This document shows, piece after piece, positions 59,981 through 64,000 of a DNA stretch of 64,000 bases. How positions within the stretch are numbered: position 1 is the first letter of the stretch; every line of letters starts with the position of its first letter. The translations under genes were made by a program, and so were the position numbers. Origin of the DNA: CAZFHA01 sp964518595 (GTDB taxonomy: Bacteria > Bacillota > Clostridia > Saccharofermentanales > Saccharofermentanaceae); assembly GCA_964518595.1 (NCBI GenBank), contig CAZFHA010000002.1:1-64000 (forward strand). Reading direction: 5' to 3'. The notes beneath the pieces are model-generated. The model was not told where the DNA came from. It made no database searches and worked only from the letters and a program-made list of their open reading frames with translations.

Positions 59981-62900
59981 TTAACCTGAAAAATCAATAA
60001 TAAATTCGTTGGTGATAGCTGCTCCACCGGACAAGTATGCCTCGTTATCACAGGTGAAATGAAAGGTTGCACCTGTGGAAGCTTGACTTACTTGAACCAG
60101 TTGCACCGGCTGCTCATCTGTTCTCAGAGCGGAGTAGACTTTGAGGGTATAATTTCCAAACGGCAGATTAGATAGGGTTACTAATCCGCTGGTAACTTGC
60201 GTTTTGTAGTGTTCTATATCATTACTCCCCCGTAAATTAACATAGGTATAATAGATTTTCTCAGCGTTAGCCGTATCCCGTCCTTGGAGCTTAATCAAGA
60301 AAATTGCATCGTCATGACCAGCCCATAAGCCGGTTGCATTTACCTCGATGGTGATACTGCCCCTTGGAAGAGGGACATTCGTTAGATAGATTTTTTGATA
60401 ATAGTCTACGGCTTGACCGGAAAGAACCGGTGCCGCCCAACCAATTCCTTCTCTGATATCTTCGCCCGGGTCTGGGGTGTAGGATTCTAGCTTAATTCTA
60501 TAGCTGGTAATACTCTGTCCATCAGCTGCATAAAGGATATCTGATACTGTGAAGTGATACGTTATTTTTCTCGCCAGATAACCGGGGTTTTCTACTGTTT
60601 GCCGGAGGCTAAAATTCAACCGGTTCGGTTTTAGCTTCATTATAAATGTACCATCTGTATTCTTACTAAGAGCCTCGCTGCTGATTGTGGCATAGGTTCC
60701 ATTTCGATATTGGGCTGACAAGGAGAAATCTGTTTGTGTTAGATAATTTGTCATGTCCCCTTCATCGAAGCTTTTTTGTGCCAGAACATAAAGAGGAATC
60801 AAGATGTAAGGCTGATCGTTTTGAACTCTGATACTGTAATAAGAATTGGTGGATGAAGTTTGACTGCTATAATTTGAGTTAGGTGTTAATTCTGTCAGCT
60901 TATAGTTTGTACCGTCAAAACCTAATCGAACTTTATAGCTATGAGGGGCGAGAATATAACCGCTGATAGCACTGCTCTGCTGGCTGAATTCATATTCCAG
61001 ACCGGCATAGACCGTAACTGGGCTCCAGACTGGATTATCAAGAGAACCGGTGTTGGTTATGGTAAAATCCGCAAGACCGGGTATGGAAACTCCGTCTTTG
61101 GTCGGTCGGACAGAAAATGAACCGGGCAACAATTCACCACTCTCCTTGTCAGTTAATGTAAAGTCTAGACCATTTTCTCCGCTGTAGCGAAGGCGATAAT
61201 AATATAGATTTATTTGACCGAATCTTTTGGCCGGAAGGTCATATTCCGGCCTGATAAGAGGAAATGAAGCTGGGTTATCACTGCTGTTATTCAGGATTAT
61301 TTCACTGGTAACAACAGTTTCACCATAGACGCTTTGATCTCCTGAGACTGCATCAGCTCCGACAAAAATAACTTTCTCGTACCAGTATCGCTCATAATTT
61401 GCAGCCTGATCCGGAGGGACTTCGACGGTGTTATCCGTCAGGGTTTTAAAGTGAATGGTTGGTAATGAGCTATAGGGATAACCGATATCGACTTTGGGGG
61501 TTAGATAGTAATCACCCATGCGCAATTTAAACAATGTAATTTTTCCCGTTACCAGATTGAAGTTCGAATTTGTTTGGTCTAATACGATTCTTTGGGTTTG
61601 CTCTGTAGCATTTGGAGAAACAAAGACTAATTCATAGGCGGTCGAAGTGGGCAAGTCAGCTAAAGCTGTCTTGGTATCCAGAAAATTTTCATAGAGATCT
61701 AAGGAAACATTCATAGTTCGTAAGTCCTGACTATTTACCCCCCTAAAAACAATTCGATACTGACCATTCTTGATTAAGGAGTTAGTCTGTAGGTAACTTC
61801 CGCCAACAGAATTACCAACTATGGTTATATTTTTAGTATCACCATAGGCTATTAAGCCTGTTTGGTTGTTTATGGTATTTGCTTTGATTAACTTCTGATC
61901 ATCAGTAGGATCATAGTCGGAAAAATCTCGCCGATCTGTTTGTATTGATGGGTGGGATAACGGTGTTGTCCAATCAAAATTAAGTAAAATATTGGGATCG
62001 CTGCCTAGCGCCGCCTTAATTGCCGGAAGTTGCGAGTTAAGAGCGTAGGGATTACTTGTAATATTTAAATTGCTTACATTATAAATTTCTTGCAAAATCC
62101 CAAGATTGGCACCGTCCGTATGTACGGTATACATATTGTTTTGGCTTATGATTGCCCGCTTCGCTTTGGGGTCGGTTTCCTCAGCGCTCACATCCAGAAG
62201 GGTTTCGCCGATGATGATTGAACCGCCCGGAGCCCAGACGTCTGTCGCAGCATAAATTCCAGTCTCTTCGCCATAGCCATAAATATAGCTATAACCGGCT
62301 AGATCACCAAAAAGTCCAGTATAAGCGGTAATAAATGAATTGGATTGTAGGCCTATTTTTTTACCATAACCTTTCAGGATGGAATCCCCATAAGTGTCAT
62401 GTTGATTATCACCTGAAGTTCCATGGAAACTCCAACAGTACATATAGGTTTGAGCGGATCCGCCATAGCTACCGCCGTGCATCTCTAAGTATCCCCCCTC
62501 ATAACTGACAATATATGTACCAGTTTGATTTGTTTCTGTGGCTGCGTTGACTGTACTGGCACCATATTCACCGCCATAGGCATATACTTCTGTGTACATA
62601 TCATAGGAGGCAATATATCCGTAGCACTGAACCCAGATTCCATAACTACCGGCTTTATAGGGGAGTAACCCCTTTTCATCCACAATTGGTTTTGGTAAGT
62701 CTTTAAAATCAAAACTATATTCACGAAGGCTATCCCAATTTGAAAGTGGATTGTTAGTTGGCATACTGCTATTGTCGACCCCACCAATACCGATAATTGT
62801 AGGCCCACTTGAGGCAAAAGCCGGATCGCTATGATTCAGCAAATTAAACGCTTCTACGCAACCGGAAGAGACGCGAATACCATAGGTACCACCTCGGGCA

Positions 62901-64000
62901 TAAACCGCTCCACCTTCAATGCAGGTTAGATAACTAGCCCATAGGCGAAGTGTAGTGCCGGCAATTGTATTGGATAAATATATTCCGGCTTCCCCTCCGA
63001 GAGCAATGATTTGACTGTGGTAATAAGGATGGTAGAACACGGCATTACTACGATTGTCCGCATAAAATCCATAGGTAGAACCAGTAGCTACAATTCTGGT
63101 ACCATGAAAAATCTCAATGGTGGTTGCCACCGTACTAGTAGCGTCAAAGCCAATACTACTTACCCCGGTACCGGTAGCAATAATTGTACCTTTTTTCTTA
63201 GACTCAAGGTTACTGGTAAGGCTGGGGCGATTGGTGGCACTGTTGGCGCTTAAGTCACCACTTTGAAAAAACACGGCTTTCATACCGGTAAGATTTCCTT
63301 CCGCAAGGATAACTGTTCCAGCACCTACGTATAACCCTCTACCTGCCAAAGTTGAAGTATTGATTCCTGTTACACTACCTAGGCCGACCACTCGGGTTTT
63401 GGTCTGATCTGACTCAGCCTTAGCATTGGCATAGCTGTCTGAACCGTCTTTCGTTACAATTGAGCCGGAAGAGATACCAGTTGCAGCATTGTATCCCTTC
63501 ACCAGAGATAAACCATCAGCATACAATTCATTATTTACCAGAATAGCTCTTGCCACAATATTATTACCATTGGCTGTAACGGTAGAAGCATTGGTAATAG
63601 ACATATCGGTAACAGAAATGGGTATACCGGCAGCGGTCGTGCAAGTTGCATCTAAAATACCGGCGCTAACTTTTAGTGAATTTTTAGTATTAACACCACC
63701 ACTGCCACCAGTTGCATACAAAGTGAAGTTGTTTAGCACCTCTATTACTCCAAATAAAGAACTACGTGTTAATACTCCGTACATGCGTCCACTAAGACGG
63801 GCTATTCCATTGCCGGAAAATGTAGTCATACCAATAAAATCAATGGCATTGCCAGAGGGATTTGTGACTATTAGTTCTGCTCCTGGATTCATTGCATTAA
63901 TTACTAATTTATTGGTTTCTAAGCTGCCCAGCAAACTATTGATTGTCTCTAGTGATACCGGCTGTGAGTTATGTAGTTCAATAGTAAAGAATTGATTAAA
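59981..64000 (-). CDS. Giant repeat-rich surface protein, N-terminus outside the window
   Basis: At least 1339 residues; the frame is open to base 64000, so the start and any signal peptide are missing. The first about 600 visible residues are rich in Gly, Tyr, Ser, Ala and Asn, with recurrent patterns such as YGYG, EYGAST and ATGTGV; this looks like a beta-helix or other repeat fibre. The later part has Ig- or prealbumin-like beta domains (DKESGELLPGSFSV; YTLKVYSALRTDEQP). No LPXTG ending is present (it ends NEFIIDFSG). Together with sipW and TasA-like genes it probably is a matrix or adhesion protein. It lies 28 bases before sipW. Confidence 0.8.
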   Translation of the reverse strand, partial: FNQFFTIELHNSQPVSLETINSLLGSLETNKLVINAMNPGAELIVTNPSGNAIDFIGMTTFSGNGIARLSGRMYGVLTRSSLFGVIEVLNNFTLYATGGSGGVNTKNSLKVSAGILDATCTTAAGIPISVTDMSITNASTVTANGNNIVARAILVNNELYADGLSLVKGYNAATGISSGSIVTKDGSDSYANAKAESDQTKTRVVGLGSVTGINTSTLAGRGLYVGAGTVILAEGNLTGMKAVFFQSGDLSANSATNRPSLTSNLESKKKGTIIATGTGVSSIGFDATSTVATTIEIFHGTRIVATGSTYGFYADNRSNAVFYHPYYHSQIIALGGEAGIYLSNTIAGTTLRLWASYLTCIEGGAVYARGGTYGIRVSSGCVEAFNLLNHSDPAFASSGPTIIGIGGVDNSSMPTNNPLSNWDSLREYSFDFKDLPKPIVDEKGLLPYKAGSYGIWVQCYGYIASYDMYTEVYAYGGEYGASTVNAATETNQTGTYIVSYEGGYLEMHGGSYGGSAQTYMYCWSFHGTSGDNQHDTYGDSILKGYGKKIGLQSNSFITAYTGLFGDLAGYSYIYGYGEETGIYAATDVWAPGGSIIIGETLLDVSAEETDPKAKRAIISQNNMYTVHTDGANLGILQEIYNVSNLNITSNPYALNSQLPAIKAALGSDPNILLNFDWTTPLSHPSIQTDRRDFSDYDPTDDQKLIKANTINNQTGLIAYGDTKNITIVGNSVGGSYLQTNSLIKNGQYRIVFRGVNSQDLRTMNVSLDLYENFLDTKTALADLPTSTAYELVFVSPNATEQTQRIVLDQTNSNFNLVTGKITLFKLRMGDYYLTPKVDIGYPYSSLPTIHFKTLTDNTVEVPPDQAANYERYWYEKVIFVGADAVSGDQSVYGETVVTSEIILNNSSDNPASFPLIRPEYDLPAKRFGQINLYYYRLRYSGENGLDFTLTDKESGELLPGSFSVRPTKDGVSIPGLADFTITNTGSLDNPVWSPVTVYAGLEYEFSQQSSAISGYILAPHSYKVRLGFDGTNYKLTELTPNSNYSSQTSSTNSYYSIRVQNDQPYILIPLYVLAQKSFDEGDMTNYLTQTDFSLSAQYRNGTYATISSEALSKNTDGTFIMKLKPNRLNFSLRQTVENPGYLARKITYHFTVSDILYAADGQSITSYRIKLESYTPDPGEDIREGIGWAAPVLSGQAVDYYQKIYLTNVPLPRGSITIEVNATGLWAGHDDAIFLIKLQGRDTANAEKIYYTYVNLRGSNDIEHYKTQVTSGLVTLSNLPFGNYTLKVYSALRTDEQPVQLVQVSQASTGATFHFTCDNEAYLSGGAAITNEFIIDFSG

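Noticed and set aside
59413..60072. Longer signal peptidase starting at 60072
   Set aside because: It would overlap the giant gene by about 90 bases, has no ribosome site there and adds residues not seen in SipW; the ATG at 59952 with GGGAGG is better.

Overview
The window looks like chromosomal DNA of a low-to-moderate-GC Bacillota, most likely a Clostridia-type anaerobe. Pointers are AGGAGG ribosome sites, TTGACA/TATAAT promoters, a leucine T-box in front of leuA, a Gram-positive-type LexA box, sortase and TasA/SipW-type surface genes, and WYL, ROK and GHKL regulators. Genus cannot be fixed from the sequence alone. No ribosomal RNA, transposase, integrase or CRISPR array was seen.

Layout. 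1-7.35 kb (+): end of a sugar ABC operon (binding protein, RbsA-type ATPase, RbsC-type permease, zinc dehydrogenase, SDR), then a ROK regulator overlapping a second zinc dehydrogenase. 7.4-15.2 kb: housekeeping stretch with an Hfq-like gene whose start codon lies in a hairpin, a DUF2461 gene, lexA with promoter and operator, an unknown membrane protein, leuA with a complete Leu(CTC) T-box, a D-2-hydroxyacid dehydrogenase and murD. 15.4-27.9 kb (-): a second sugar system (two Gfo/Idh/MocA dehydrogenases, two permeases, ATPase, lipoprotein, UroD-fold protein, TIM-barrel isomerase, PfkB kinase, ROK repressor, NagB-like deaminase). The same 25-bp palindrome lies before both the kinase and the NagB-like gene, so the ROK repressor probably controls both. 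28-30.7 kb (+): LacI regulator, GltD-like oxidoreductase and tRNA-Leu(CAG).

30.9-40.9 kb (-) is an AT-rich accessory island beside the tRNA. It encodes a zinc-ribbon/coiled-coil/GIY-YIG protein, a 1244-residue nuclease-STAND NTPase-helical protein, an HNH-like protein, a TIGR04141/DUF6119-like protein, an AbiJ-NTD-like/restriction-endonuclease fusion and a membrane protein. It reads as an anti-phage defence locus, headed by a promoter, short leader and terminator. 41-55 kb is a patchwork of small regulators, VOC proteins, an APH-like kinase, a TetR/metallo-hydrolase unit with a perfect 16-bp-arm operator, an orphan GHKL kinase and a Fic protein. It contains gene remnants, a duplicated promoter-like element and a self-contained 69-residue peptide gene.

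55-64 kb (-): an M20 peptidase, then an extracellular-matrix locus with a giant repeat-rich surface protein (N-terminus outside the window), a SipW-type signal peptidase, three TasA/CalY-like proteins and a protein ending in an SPKTG sortase-like tail. The strongest candidates for something new are the defence island with its leader RNA and the matrix locus. The Hfq-like gene and the ROK regulon follow.
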